Shown here: piece by piece, positions 12,401 through 23,746 of the stretch
Numbering within the stretch: the stretch's first letter is position 1
Layout of the letters: the number at the start of each line of letters is the position of its first letter
Origin: Phycomyces nitens
Taxonomy: Eukaryota > Mucoromycota > Mucoromycetes > Mucorales > Phycomycetaceae
Length of the DNA: 64,000 nt
Assembly (NCBI GenBank): GCA_022702545.1
Contig: JAHRBC010000002.1
Span: forward strand, 7,378,001-7,442,000
Reading direction: 5' to 3'
The notes under the pieces: generated by a model
The model's database searches: none
Told to the model about the DNA's origin: nothing
The model's input: the letters and a program-made list of their open reading frames with translations, nothing else
Position numbers and translations under genes: made by a program

Positions 12401-12642
12401 AGTTTATATTATTTGATTGTGAGATAAAAAAGGAAACAAGTGCTACATATTTTTATTTGCTGTCATTTTATAGACAAGAAAAAGGCTATTGTTCTTTGAT
12501 CCTTTGCCCGAACCAATAGGATGCATCAAAATTATACTTTTTATTTTTAAAAAAAATAATGTCTGAGATGAAAAAAAGCTCTATGTTTCTAGTACCCATC
12601 TGCACCATTTATACTAGGTGAAATCGAGGGGTTTTTCCAGTG

Positions 12643-12866
12643 TTACTTTTTTGGACTATTAAGTATCTCCGCTTTATTAGGGCTGTACAATTGTTTTTTT
12701 TGATATACCAATAATTTTTTCGATATTTTATAACCAGTTTTCTATTGGTGCTCATAGTGAAAGATTTAGTTATTTATAGCCTTTAATTGGATAAAAGTTC
12801 ATTTGACTAGGTAAAAATATTATACTCTATTGGCCATTATTAGAGTAGTATCTATTCAATTGGCTA
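12643..12866. other. Spacer between A1 and short Helitron
   Basis: AT-rich; no feature recognised. Confidence 0.4.
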
Positions 12867-13235
12867 CAAGCGCTGCTTGCTCTCCGAGGGCTCCCTGATT
12901 ACCTCCCAACTACAGGCAGAAAGAAATATCTGGTTCTACTATAAAACTCTAATTATATGATTTTATATAAGAGGTCTACTGGTTTTGCTCAGTTGTAGAC
13001 TTTGCAAGTTATAGGTTTACTGGTCTGGCTCAGTCGTAGACTTCGCTAATTATACATCTCTATTGGTTTTGCTCAGTCTTAGATTTTGCTACTTATACTT
13101 TTCTACTGGTTTTGTTCAGTCGTTAACTTCACAGGCTACTATCACGTGACTTAAAACGAATGTAAAATGTAAAAAAATGCAAAACACGTGATTTAGGATT
13201 GAGTTTGAAAGACTGACACATTTTAATAATATAGA
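12867..13235 (-). mobile_element. Short non-autonomous Helitron
   Basis: Read on the minus strand it starts TCTATATTATTAAAATGTGT (complement of 13235 down) and ends at a hairpin CAAGC-AGC-GCTTG (12879-12867). The insertion lies between A (13236 complement) and T (12866 complement), the A/T target known for Helitrons. It is 369 bp, encodes nothing and carries three to four units of the 42-bp satellite found in the large Helitron. Its first ~50 bases match the sequence beginning at 30998 and its last ~60 match the end of the large Helitron at 36566, so it is probably mobilised by that protein. Confidence 0.8.
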
Positions 13236-13309
13236 TTACTCACAAACATTTTTGCTTATCAGAATTTTTATTGGGTAATAATAATTTGTTTTAAAACAAT
13301 TTTATTTTA

Positions 13310-13685
13310 TGGTGCATTCGGACTTAGATATCAACTTTTTTACATACTTTTCAAAAGCCTAAGACTTTTGCAAAAATAAAGCTATCAAAAATCTGAGCCA
13401 CGCGTTCGATAGCCATGGTAGCTATTAATGTATCCCACGGCTTCATTTTTAATTAAATGGTTTAAAAAAAAAGCCTTAGTGTTTTAAAAATGTCCTGGTA
13501 TGAGACAATTACATAGCGGAGATCATAATTTTCATGAAATTGAAACAGGCTGAAAGGTTATTGTCGGAAATTTAATTGTTTTTTTGTAGGATGTCGGAAA
13601 TTTAAAAAAAAATATGAGAGAAAAATGGGTCACGTGTTTGTGACTGTGTATTTAGGTTTTTAAGAAACTGCAAGTTAGTCAGTCA
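13310..13685 (+). repeat. Left-end fragment of TA-flanked DDE element
   Basis: Starts TGGTGCATTCGG after TA and is about 85% like 15020-15365, the left part of the transposon with the 697-aa gene. Its terminal TGGTGCATT is the exact complement of AATGCACCA at 17776-17784. It ends abruptly near 13690. Confidence 0.65.
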
Positions 13686-13695
13686 TGACGCGTGA

Positions 13696-14358
13696 TGTGT
13701 TTGTATGGTTGTGTATGGTAACCGAACGGGCGACAAATAAAATATATAAAAGAAACAATGAAAGAACCAGTAAAAGACTAACGAAACTCAACAGAAATAT
13801 CCCCAAAATGACCGGGCAAAATATAACTGCTCTTCAGAGATCGAGAGCTTAAACTCAAAAGAATAAAATAACTGTAAAATTGATCGTAAAACTGACTGAT
13901 CATCTTTATTTCATTAGAAAAGAATGTCTTTTATAGACAAAGAAAATAACTAAAAGAATAACCGAAAAATGAAATAATAAAATAATAAAATGATGCCATC
14001 AAGGCCAAAGGAAAAATATAATAAAAAAAATACTATAACATAGTAAAGAAAAGGGTAAGACAAAGAAGTAGGGGAAATAAACTAAAGAAGTACAGAATGG
14101 TGCAATCCTGCAAGAAAGTGAGAAAGGATTCACAAAGAAAATATAAAAGGAAAGAGTATAAAAAAGGAAATAATAAAATGTGATAAAATAAAAATAAAGA
14201 AAAATTGAAAAGAAAGAGAAATAAAGAAACTCGGGGATCAGCCATCCTTACTCGGCTCGGACTTCTTCTTCGGACTGGTCCGGCCTCCGACCCCTCCTAG
14301 GCCTGTTCCGGGCCCTTGGTCCGGCTTCATGGTCGAAACCGAACCTGCCCACAACACA
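13696..14358. mobile_element. Possible solo LTR
   Basis: The segment starts TG, ends CA and is flanked by CGTGA (13691-13695) and CGTGT (14359-14363), four of five bases alike. A TATATAAAAG box at about 13747 and an A-rich, gene-less interior fit an LTR. The boundaries are tentative since the duplication is imperfect and I see no second copy here. Confidence 0.35.
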
Positions 14359-14379
14359 CGTGTCAGTCAAATGCTTTTT

Positions 14380-14447
14380 GAGGTTGCTCTGAACGGTTAG
14401 AGCATGTGACAGCCAGTACCCGGGCCCCTAGTTCGATTCTGCATGGA
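14380..14447 (+). other. tRNA-like sequence (SINE head or tRNA relic)
   Basis: GGTTGCTCTGAACGGTTAGA with GCTC/GAGC pairing resembles a D arm with A box, and AGTTCGATTCT matches a B box (GGTTCGANTCC) at the right distance; a run of nine T follows at 14449. The anticodon stem does not pair and the base 5' of the presumed anticodon is not U, so it is not a working tRNA. A tRNA-derived SINE head or a decayed tRNA gene is the likeliest reading. Confidence 0.4.
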
Positions 14448-14458
14448 ATTTTTTTTTG

Positions 14459-14837
14459 TGATAATCCTCTGAAAGTAGTATTGTATTTCCTGTTGGCATT
14501 CTCCTCCTATTACAATAATTTTCATTTTGTCAAGTCTCTACTGCATGCATCTTGCTAATGCTTGACTTGGATAAGTTTTGCAATAGATCACCAACAACTA
14601 GAAAGTTTAGGATAAATAGGAATATAGAGAGTTGAATGCTTTTTATTATTACAAATTGTTGTAGTATTTATATAGATTTTATAAGTGAAACTATCTAAAC
14701 TAATTACTTTTTACTTAAGACACATTGGTTATCTCTTTATGAGAGGCGATGAGAATATGTCTTGGTTTTACAAAAAGGGAAACCAATCGGTATAACATTG
14801 AGAACATATGTTAAAAGCATTCACGATTAGATATAAT
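14459..14837. other. Gap: no gene recognised
   Basis: AT-rich. It holds TGTTGG (14491) and CCAACA (14591) in inverted orientation, but no duplication flanks them. Confidence 0.35.
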
Positions 14838-15210
14838 GCGCTCGGACTTTTATTTCAACTTTTTCACGTACTTTTTCAAAAGCCTAAGACTTTTGCAAAA
14901 ATGAAGTTATAAAAAATCTGAGCCGCGCGTTTGATAGCAATAGTAATGTTTAATGTATCCCGCGGCTTTGTTTTCAATTAAAAAGCTTTAACAAAAAGTC
15001 TTAGTGTTTTAAAGATTTGCTAGGTACATTCGGACTTTTATTTCAACTTTTTCACGTACTTTTTCAAAAGCCTAAGACTTTTCCAAAAATGAAGTTCTAA
15101 AAAATCTGAGCCGCGCGTTTGATAGCCATAGTATCGTTTAATATATCCCGCGGCTTCGTTTTCAATTAAAAAGCTTTAACAAAAAGTCTTAGTGTTTTAA
15201 AGATTTGCTA
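14838..15210 (+). repeat. Tandem duplicated transposon end sequence
   Basis: Two near-identical units of about 185 bp (about 14838-15010 and 15020-15208), each starting at CTCGGACTTTTATTTCAACT or TTCGGACTTTTATTTCAACT. A third, diverged unit is at 13310-13500. They are left-end sequence of the element carrying the 697-aa gene. Confidence 0.75.
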
Positions 15211-17784
15211 GTAAGAGACAATTATATAGCGGAGATCATAATTGTCATGAAGTAGAGGCAGATGGAAGGGCTATTGTCGGATTTTTAAAAAAGTCGAGAA
15301 AAAAGCAAGTCAAATATAGGTGACTTTGTATTTTTGTACCTGATAAACTGCAAATTAATCAAACAAAGATTTAATACATAAATTCTATACACCTTTAAAG
15401 AACTTACAAAAATGCCTTGCCCTACTAAGAGATCAAGAGTCGCGAAGAACTTTACTAGAGGAGAATCTCACCAATTCATTAGCACCTCAGAGACAGTCAG
15501 TGATGACTTGATCAACTTGAATGAGCAAGACAATGACAAAAATACTTTGGAAGACCGAGATATTCAGGGCATTACAGAAGATATTACTTCGGCTGTATAT
15601 GCTACTCACTTGTTGAAATGGTGTGAAGGAGCTGATAGTTCTCTTCGAGGCTCCTACCAGAAAAACTCGAGAACAACAAAATGGAGAAAAAAGAAAGCAG
15701 AGAAAGACAAGATGGACTGTCAAGGAAGCTATCGTCTCACAGACAAAGGCTTCACAATCCAGAAAAAGCAGAGTCAAAACAATGACGCAATTGGCTCCAG
15801 CGCTTTACTGGATAAACTTGACACCATCAAGCTCGCCCACGAAGATATTGTAAATGAGCTGAAGCCATTTACTTGCACTGGTGTTTCTTCTCGGCCAGTA
15901 AATGCATTTGAGTTTTGCAAACTCAAATCAGTTGAAAGCTATCTCAGACATAGACTATCAGGCCACAAGATGATAGAGTCTTCCGAGAAAGCATCAATGG
16001 AAGTATGGTTCCATGCAAACACATACCGTCCGGCCATGATCCGAAAATATGCAAATGAGTATATTGATTTCCGATCAATTGCATTGCATCAGCAAGGAAA
16101 GCATGCCAAGCGTCCTTCTTTGTTTTCTGACGAGGACATGAAAGAAGAGATCTGCAACTGGATCCAGAGCCAGAAGCCTGAGAGACGAAGCGCACTTTCG
16201 GTGAAGAAATACATTGATGAGTATATTTTCCCGGAGTATCTCAGCTTCCCTGGAAATGTTTCCACAGCAACAATATGGAAGTATCTTCATGAATGGGGAT
16301 ATATATTCCGTAACAACAGCAAAGACATCTACTATGATGGTCATGAACGCCAAGATGTTGTCGAATACCGCCAGATATGGGCCAAAAGAATGATGGAGTA
16401 TAAGACCAAGATGATTGGTTTTTCTGGCGAAAATATGGAGATCGAGACAAAACCACAGCTTTCGACTGATGAAGTAGAATACGTCCTTGTCACACATGAT
16501 GAGTCGACTTTCTATTCAAATGATGGAAAAGAAGCAATGTGGCTAGTTGAGAACGAAAACCCAATTCGTAAAAAGGGGCCTGGCATGTCACTAATGATCA
16601 GTGAGTTCAAATGTGCATGCCATGGAACAATAGTTGAAGGTAGATCCTCATCAAGAGAGATCTTTCATCCTGGAGCAGATAGACAAGGATACTGGACCAG
16701 TGATCATATGCTGAGACAGCTCAATGATGTGATCCCTCTTTTTGAGGCGATTCATCCAGAGTCTACAGCTGTCTTTATCTTCAATCAAAGTACCAACCAC
16801 AAGGCATTCAGCCAGAATGCTTTGATTGCTACTAAGATCACTTTAAATGATAAAGAGGTCAGCAAAGACGATCCTTGTGTCCTGAGAGACACCACTTTCT
16901 GCCGTGGCGACGAAGAAATAGTACAATCAATGTATTATGAAAAGGATGAGTGGTTTGTCAAGAAGAGTGGACAGTGGGTGAAGAAGATGGTGAAGTACGT
17001 GAAGGGTGTCCGTACTATCCTACAAGAGCGTGGTCTGTGGCTGGAGAAGGATCCGAGAAATCCAACGAAGAAGTGGAAGTTGGATTGTAAGAAAGACGAT
17101 CTTCCCGAAGATAGAAGATGCTGCGCCCACCATTTCTTGGCTTCTCAACCAGATTTTCTGGGCCAAAAAACAGCATTGTGCGAAACTGTCGAGGGCTCCG
17201 GTCATATATTCAAGCTATACCCCAAGTTCCATTGTGAATGCAATTGGATCAAGAGGTATTGGGGTGCAGCAAAACGCCAAGCTCACCTTCAATGCGATTA
17301 TAGCTACAAGTCCCTGGATAGCAATATCCATACTTTCCTCGACCATGCCGGAGATATTGCTCACATAAGACGATACTATAACCGCTCATGGCGCTATATT
17401 GAGGCTTATAGTCAAGACCTCAATGTAAATGAAGCCCATGAAGTGGTAAAGAAGTTTACATCCAAAAGATACACTTCTCATCGCCGTGATGAAGGCAAAG
17501 AATAGATTTTCTTTTTGCTTCTTATATTTTCATTTTCATTTTTATTTAATTTTTATTATCTCTGTACTCAACTTTTAATCTTTATTTTCTCCAACTTTTT
17601 TTTATAAAATATATATTTCTTACACATCAGATCACAAAATCATGATGATCTAATTACTACATGACATTACAATTTTTTTTTCCTGTATGTCGGATTTTAA
17701 ATATATATTTTTTACTCGCGGAGTTTTATCAAACGAAATTGAAACAAATATGAAACAAGTCGATAGTTAAAGCTAAATGCACCA
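15020..17784 (+). mobile_element. TA-flanked DDE transposon (Tc1/IS630-like type)
   Basis: Left end GGTACATTCGG after TA and right end AATGCACC followed by ATA are inverted, imperfectly here but exactly for the copy end at 13310. It contains one intact 697-aa transposase gene. Flanks outside 13310 and 17784 share a roughly 50-bp direct repeat (AATTTTTATTGGNTAATAAT at about 13262 and 17793), so the two end copies may have been joined by recombination. Superfamily is inferred from the DDE motifs and TA flanks. Confidence 0.6.
15412..17505 (+). CDS. DDE transposase, 697 aa, fungal HDE-type
   Basis: A single intronless frame. The N-terminal third is charged and low-complexity; a helix-turn-helix-like middle (SALSVKKYIDEYI, STATIWKYLHEWGY) probably binds DNA. 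The catalytic core is recognisable: VTHDESTFYSNDG (about residue 361; first Asp), then IFNQSTNHKAF (about 462), CCAHHFLASQPDF, and FHCECNWIKRYWGAAKR (about 613; Glu). In fungal relatives I recall the second motif as FDNSSNHKAF, with Asp; here Asn stands in that place, so the enzyme may be inactive despite the open frame. Starts at the first ATG; the short 5' leader begins at the duplicated end repeats. Confidence 0.75.
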   Translation: MPCPTKRSRVAKNFTRGESHQFISTSETVSDDLINLNEQDNDKNTLEDRDIQGITEDITSAVYATHLLKWCEGADSSLRGSYQKNSRTTKWRKKKAEKDKMDCQGSYRLTDKGFTIQKKQSQNNDAIGSSALLDKLDTIKLAHEDIVNELKPFTCTGVSSRPVNAFEFCKLKSVESYLRHRLSGHKMIESSEKASMEVWFHANTYRPAMIRKYANEYIDFRSIALHQQGKHAKRPSLFSDEDMKEEICNWIQSQKPERRSALSVKKYIDEYIFPEYLSFPGNVSTATIWKYLHEWGYIFRNNSKDIYYDGHERQDVVEYRQIWAKRMMEYKTKMIGFSGENMEIETKPQLSTDEVEYVLVTHDESTFYSNDGKEAMWLVENENPIRKKGPGMSLMISEFKCACHGTIVEGRSSSREIFHPGADRQGYWTSDHMLRQLNDVIPLFEAIHPESTAVFIFNQSTNHKAFSQNALIATKITLNDKEVSKDDPCVLRDTTFCRGDEEIVQSMYYEKDEWFVKKSGQWVKKMVKYVKGVRTILQERGLWLEKDPRNPTKKWKLDCKKDDLPEDRRCCAHHFLASQPDFLGQKTALCETVEGSGHIFKLYPKFHCECNWIKRYWGAAKRQAHLQCDYSYKSLDSNIHTFLDHAGDIAHIRRYYNRSWRYIEAYSQDLNVNEAHEVVKKFTSKRYTSHRRDEGKE

Positions 17785-17920
17785 TATACATAATTTTTAT
17801 TGGATAATAATAATTTATTTAATAGCAATTTTATTTTTTTAAATTTTATTTATTGGTTATAATAGCTTTAATAGGTCAATTTAATACTACGTAATCATTT
17901 TGTTCCTACTGGATAATGAC
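17506..17920. other. Transposon 3' end and left edge of family B
   Basis: Contains the right terminus of the DDE element (17776-17784) and then AT-rich sequence that should include the left end of the family B element; no CACTACGG motif is preserved, only TACTACGTAATC at about 17886. Confidence 0.4.
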
Positions 17921-18520
17921 TTACAATACTAGTTTTAGTCTTCTGTAACGTGCTTTCCAAAGAAGAGCAACCTTTGCAACGGATGCCCAGTTCTCATGGC
18001 ATCTAGTGAAGTCAATACCCTGCTCTTTGAGAAGATTTGCGTGCCTGGTGCAAACTGTATGCTTATCAGCCTTGGATATTAATTTCCAGTTAGGCGAGGG
18101 TCCAAGAGCTTGTACTGAAGGAAATGTGGCTAGTTGATCACATACAAGCTTTGTACTAATATTAACTGTTGCCTTGTTTTCATGGTTTACTTCAAGTCCA
18201 AGATCATGGGTCATCATCTTAAGTATATGATCCCAAGTAACATCTCGTATGTTCAATACAGGTCTTGGTATAGGACCAGTAGAAGTCTATTATTCAAGTC
18301 AGTCAAATGTATTATTTTATTATTAGCTACTTACATTAGAAAGGATGACAACATCTTCCTTTGGGCACATGAGTTTGTCTAAATCATTATGAATGCTTAC
18401 AATCTCTTGCTGCATGACTTGCTGTTTTATTTGAAGTTCTTCTTGACCTTTCTGCAAAGCCCACAGAGTCTCTTGAATGCTTTGAAGTAACTGGATGACT
18501 GAATTATCTGTGTTGTTCAT
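17921..18520 (-). CDS. Family B accessory protein, 183 aa
   Basis: Two exons, 18520-18335 and 18286-17921 (phase 0, GT-AG), sum to 552 nt. Exon 1 is a predicted coiled coil (IQLLQSIQETLWALQKGQEE, then IKQQVMQQEIVSIHNDLDKL). Exon 2 has TWDHILKMMTHDLGLEV and a C-terminal basic end (WKARYRRLKLVL). It shares no obvious sequence with the family A accessory protein. It is divergent from the transposase of the same element, suggesting shared promoter sequence at 18521-18871. Function unknown; an oligomerising DNA-end binder is a guess. Confidence 0.65.
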
Positions 18521-19338
18521 AATAAAAGAATTATTATTAGAAATGCGGGTTTGTTGTGAAGAAAGAAAGGAAAATTTTTTCTCTTGGGACTATTTTTGTA
18601 ATATATGGGCTAAATCTATTGGTCCTTACATTTTTTGAATATATAAAAATAGATAAATGGTTAGCATCCAATAGCAATGGATTAAATATCTTACTTTTGG
18701 CTCAAGAAGATATTTACAAAAATAGATTTTATCAACCTCTAATAGGTTCTCCTGTCTAGGCATATATATCACTGATACTTAAAGCATCTTTGAAAGATTA
18801 CTATAAATATGAGCTCTATAAAATCATTTATCTCTATTCTTACTTTACAAAATATACCTTATTTTTCAAAAATGTCCTCAGTAACAAAATCCATCCACCA
18901 ATGTAATATTTGCAACAAGTCTTACAGCAGTGTTAGAAATTCTAACAAATGCAGAGTTCAGTGTCTTGACAGATCATTGAAAAGAATTTCTAACAAAGAG
19001 ATTATTCAAGAGCTGTCTCCCTCCAATAATATTTCTTATATGTCTGCAGAGTAAGTTTCTAAAATGTAAATAGATAATTAGATATGATGTATACTTACCA
19101 CTGCAAAAATCAATTTAAATCATAATTTAATAGTTATCTGGAATTATCAATAACATGAGTAAAAATATTTATAACTCAGGCAAAATCTTGCATTAACAAT
19201 AGAGATTGATTTGAATGTTTTTATTGGCTGAATGATATTCAATCATTTGATTTATTATTCTCAAGTAAAAAAGTATTTTTTAATTATTAGTACTGGATAC
19301 TTTGTACTCCTTCTTTACTATACTAAGTAACAAGAAAA

Positions 19339-22300
19339 ATGTCTTCCATTCGTAATTCCAATGAAGTGCAATGCAGATGCTCGAAATGCTCTCGCAATCA
19401 TTCTGGCTTCACAATGACGAGCAAAAGAACTGCAGCACGCCATGTCCAAAGTGATGAGGACAAATTGTTTAACAGCCAGATTAATAGTAAATAAGCTACA
19501 GAAATATAGACCTTAATAATAATAATATATAATCCAAACCAAATAGCATATTCAAGCCAAGTAAACACTATCAATAATACTATGGACATAGACCAGACTG
19601 AAGAGAGTTTTGAGTGTAATTTTATTTTATTTACCAAAGGGATATTCAACTGTATTTAAATTGTGTATCCATAGACAATATTTCTTCTCCTGGTACACCT
19701 TTACCAATTGAGAATATAGAGTTCTTCTTACCTCTTTCAGTGAAAGAGTCTATTTTTGGAACAGGTGAAGAAGATCTTGATGCTTTCTCTGACTCTGAAG
19801 ACTATGAGAAGAGTGATGACGATGAAGAGCAGGACCAGGATGAAGAAACAGGTGCAAAATAAAAAAAGGATGATGTTATTACTAAAAGGAATACATTAAC
19901 ATGCGGCTCAATCAACTTATAGATAATTTACCAAACCTTCCTCAAGATCCATGGCACCGACTGATAACAGTGTTCATTGTCACGTTCATATCTTGTTTTG
20001 TTGTTGATGAGGGCAGCACCATTTTGATTACCTTTATCAATTCCGTTCTTGAGCACTATGGCGAGGAATTTCGTCTTCCTACTAGTATTCCTGGCTTGAA
20101 GAAAATGAGTGGATTCAGCAACTTAACAAGTGGCGTGTCAAAATATGTAGCATGTGGAAATTGTCATAGTATCTTCAGTGATGTTAATGGAGCTCCTAGT
20201 ACATGCGACTTCACGAAACTTGGAAGCAATAGAGAGTGTGGAAACGCATTGTACAAAATCAGCAACAACAAAACTATGAGACCAAACCGCACATATGTAT
20301 ATAACTCACTCAAAACAGCCTTGAAAAAAATGTTCCAGCGCCCTACATTTGAGAATCAAATTAACAAGTGGAATCGTGGACCAAAGATTGATGGAACAAT
20401 GTTTGACGTATATGATGGAAGAATGTGGAAGGAGTTCGTAGATGAAGCTGGTTTACAATTTGTTGCCAAGGAAAGGTCGTTGCTGCTCACTCTCAACATC
20501 GATTGGTTTCAACCCTTTGATGGGGTAACATATTCCTGTGGAGCAATATACCTGACAATCAACAACCTCCCAAGAGAAGAGCGAAATAAGGCAGAGAATG
20601 TCATACTTGTGGGTCTGATGCCTGGACCAAAAGAAGCCAGCACTTCAGAGATAAATAACTATCTTCGTCCTCTTGTTGATGAGCTGAAAGACTTGTACAA
20701 AGGCATCTATATCAACACCCACACATGCTCCAAGACTCTGGTCTGTGCTGCTCTGCTAATGGTTGCATGCGATATACCTGCTGCAAGAAAAACATGTGGA
20801 TTCACTTCGCATAACAGTACAAATGCATGCCATAAGTGTAATCGCCACTTCCATCCGTTTGAAGGTACCAGCATCGTCGATTATTCTGGTTTCAAGTCGT
20901 CTGAATGGACAGGCAGAACCAAAGAAGAAAATATGAAGCATGCTAGTATGTGGAAGAATGCAGTAACCAATACAGAGAGAAAACGATTGGAGGTTGAAAA
21001 CGGGGTTCGCTGGTCAGAGCTCCATCGACTAGGATACTTTGAGCCCGTAAGATCAACAATAATTGATCCAATGCACAACCTTTTCCTGGGAACTGCAAAG
21101 AGAATGATCGAAAAATGGTTATTTGATAATCTTCTCAATGACCATGATCTTGCGGAAATGCAAAATGAAGCAAATACCATGACTCTGCCACCAGACTATA
21201 CCACGTTAACCACAAAGATTGGAAAGGGATTTCCTTTCATGAAAGCCGATGAATGGAAATCCTGGTGCTTAGTATATTCTCCTGTCGTGCTCAAGTCTCG
21301 ATTACCCAATGATCTTTTTGTCAACTGGATTCATTTCGTTGATGCATGCCGATTATTAACAAAGCCAAGTATCACCAATGAAGAATTAAGCCAAGCTCAC
21401 AACAGTCTGGAGAAATTCTGTATTGGATGTGAGAAATTATATGAGCCCGATCTTTTATCGCCCAATATGCACCTTCATCTTCACCTGAAAGAAACGATCC
21501 AAGATTTTGGCCCAATATACGGATACTGGCTTTTCAGCTTTGAACGATACAATGGCCTGATCAAAGGTTTCAACACGAACAAGAAGAATGGTTTTGAAAA
21601 AACCTATATGGATAAATTTATCGAAAATGCATCAAAGGGCGATTTTTACAGATCACACCTCACCACCCTCACCAACCCATCTCATCTCTCCCTCTTCCAA
21701 AAACTGTCTACCAGTATAACAGAAACCTATGCCACAATCCCTCCCCAAAACAATATGATTACCATATTTCACTTGCCTACGTTTGTTGACTCTGCAACTG
21801 AAACTGAAACATGCATATTAGGAAACGAGTCTCTTCCACCATCAGCCTTGCCATTAAAACTCCAAGAGCCAACAACAATGAGAACGGCCGAGTACAATTG
21901 CCTTCTCAAGTTCTATCGCATTGAGTACCAAGACAATCTCTTGCAAAGCGCCAAAGGTGTAGTCCAGAGCTCAAATTTTGTCAATGACCGAATCCAGAAG
22001 ATTCCATTCATTAATCTTCTTGGCCAAGTCTACAAAGGTGGTGAAGGGTCAAATACAAGAGGGTCGTATATCCAGGCTATATACATTGAGAAAAATAGTG
22101 AGTCGAGCTATACCTATGCTGGCTATATCAAGTATCTTTTTGCCCACAATTTTTCTCCAAAACCCACCTATGACAACTTTATGACACGACTCAATCCTCA
22201 GCATGTCTTTGCTTTTGTTGAATGGTACGAAGTTCTTCAACATCAGCCAAGAATAGACCAAGGAATTGATATGTATAAGCCGACCTTTCAAAAATATGAC

Positions 22301-22420
22301 TATGACAACATTCTACCAGTTCATCGAATTCTATCTCCAATTGCAATTGGCAATCAAGCTTCTGGCCGTGGTGCAGCCAAAGTCATTGTTATTCCATTGC
22401 CTAGAAAAATTTATGCTTAA
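19339..22420 (+). CDS. Tnp2-like CACTA transposase (gene 1), copy A2, 958 aa
   Basis: Exons 19339-19486, 19562-19615, 19675-19851 and 19923-22420 sum to 2877 nt, exactly 959 codons, with GT-AG introns and an ATTAAC branch-like site in intron 3. Exon 1: zinc finger (CRCSKCSRNHSGF, RTAARH). Exon 3: acidic (YEKSDDDEEQDQDEE). Exon 4: membrane-like hydrophobic stretch after DPWHR, zinc ribbon CGNCHSIF...C, Tnp2 core with TLNIDWFQPF, NNLPREERNKAEN, VACDIPAARK, CHKCN, DPMHNLFLGTAKRM, FPFMKADEWKSW and MHLHLHLKET, then a short variable linker and a C-terminal domain ending VIPLPRKIYA. It should cut at the CACTG ends. Start is the ATG before the finger, not the Met at 19901, which lies in intron 3. Confidence 0.88.
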
Positions 22421-22516
22421 TCTTCTTCTTATTTTTTACTTTCTTACATAAAATATGCAATATATATATGCCAAAATCAATATAGATGAAGGAGTGAAAA
22501 AGAGATGCTTGTTGAT

Positions 22517-23746
22517 TTATTCACGCTTTGACCATGCGGGAATTTTGGCTACTAAGCCGCGAGGAATTGTCTTTTGTATGACAACATAATGACGAGTCTT
22601 CAATTGACTGGCTTTCTTTCCTAGATCTTTTTTGGCAAGCATGTCCAAAAAGTCAAACAGCTCATTCAGCTATACAGATATATTTTATCATTAGACATAA
22701 AACATAAGAAATATCAATCTGCCTGTGTTTTACCTCATCACTCCTCCAATTTGGACGAAGTACCCTCACAGTGATCTCCATGTCTGTTTCATCATCTGAC
22801 ATTACATCTCTATGAAAGACGCCACTGGCATCCCTGTTGAATCTTCTTTCAACAGCTTCCTTGTGCTTTACAAAGGTTCTCTTTCGTCTCTTGAAAAGCT
22901 AAAGTGAAAAAGCATAATATATAAATATTTGCGCATTTTATTTAATATTCACTTACTTCAGTTTTTCGGTTGCCTCTTCGGTTTGCTGTCTTTTTTGCTT
23001 CTCTAAGCTCTGGCACAAGCTTGCTATCAGCCAAACGGTTATAATAATTATTTATAATTATTGTTCCCAGTTCTTTTCCTGTTACTGATGTTGATTCAGG
23101 CTGTTCACGGGCATATATGATCAGAGTGTTTGCTAGATTCTGATTGACATCATCAGCCAATCCAACACTGACATCCCAAGTTGGCTTCTCTTCATTATCC
23201 TTGATCAAACTGGGATCATCTGATTTAAGATGAAAGTTTTTCAAGTAATCTCGAATAACTTTCTAAAAGTATATATTAATAATATATTTTGATATTACTG
23301 TTTCATTTAGAACTTACAGATAACTTTGGATATCTTGTTGCACTGACGATATCCTGAAGGCTAACTTGTGAGTTAGAGACAGAAAGAATATCTTCAGGTT
23401 GGATGATATTCATGATCTCATCATTTTCTACCACGGGCATTTGGACTGATACTTGGTCTCTGGCTTGGCAAGCAACAAGACCATTGAGAGACAACATCAT
23501 TTGCCTTTCGTTATCATACACTGCACCAACTTGTGTTGATACACCAGTTAACTTTTTATCAACGGTGGATAAAAGGCCAACCATAGTGTTATATTCACTC
23601 CTGGGGATTGTTACATCGTCAGATCTAGAAGCAAGTAATGGGCGAGGGGTGACAACACGGCCAGTGTTCACTGTGGTAAGTAGTGATCTGGAGGATGACG
23701 CTCTTGCAGACATGTTCTTCTTTCCCTTGTTTAATTGCTGGCTCAT
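22517..23746 (-). CDS. Family A accessory protein (gene 2), copy A2, 350 aa
   Basis: Exons 23746-23318, 23262-22957, 22898-22734 and 22669-22517 sum to 1053 nt; every intron is phase 0. Exon 1 is Ser/Arg-rich then amphipathic (VGLLSTVDKKLTGVSTQVGA). Exon 2 is again 306 nt and contains the conserved WD..VGLADDVNQNLANTL region with a basic tail (TANRRGNRKTE). Exon 3 ends VRVLRPNWRSDE, the family motif. Exon 4 ends AKIPAWSKRE, matching QWALRHGL-type ends in A1 and A3. It converges on the transposase (96 bp between stops). Probable partner of the transposase; no known domain recognised. Confidence 0.82.

Larger units (their letters stand above)
6331..12642. mobile_element. Family A three-gene CACTG transposon, copy A1
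   Basis: The left end (6331 on, TACTGAAAAGGGG then TTTCACCTAGTTTAAAT) is an inverted match to the right end, whose complement reads CACTGGAAAAACCCC then TTTCACCTAGTATAAAT, ending at 12642. The left C appears mutated to T. Flanks (TGG, TTA) show no clean duplication. Length 6312 bp is close to A2 (6337 bp). Gene order from the left: gene 3 (minus), accessory gene 2 (plus), transposase gene 1 (minus). Gene 2 is open throughout; gene 1 and gene 3 have frameshifts, so this copy is probably non-autonomous. Confidence 0.75.

Noticed and set aside
14491..14596. TGTTGG...CCAACA as a short LTR
   Set aside because: Only 106 bp and the flanks (ATTTCC, ACTAG) show no duplication.
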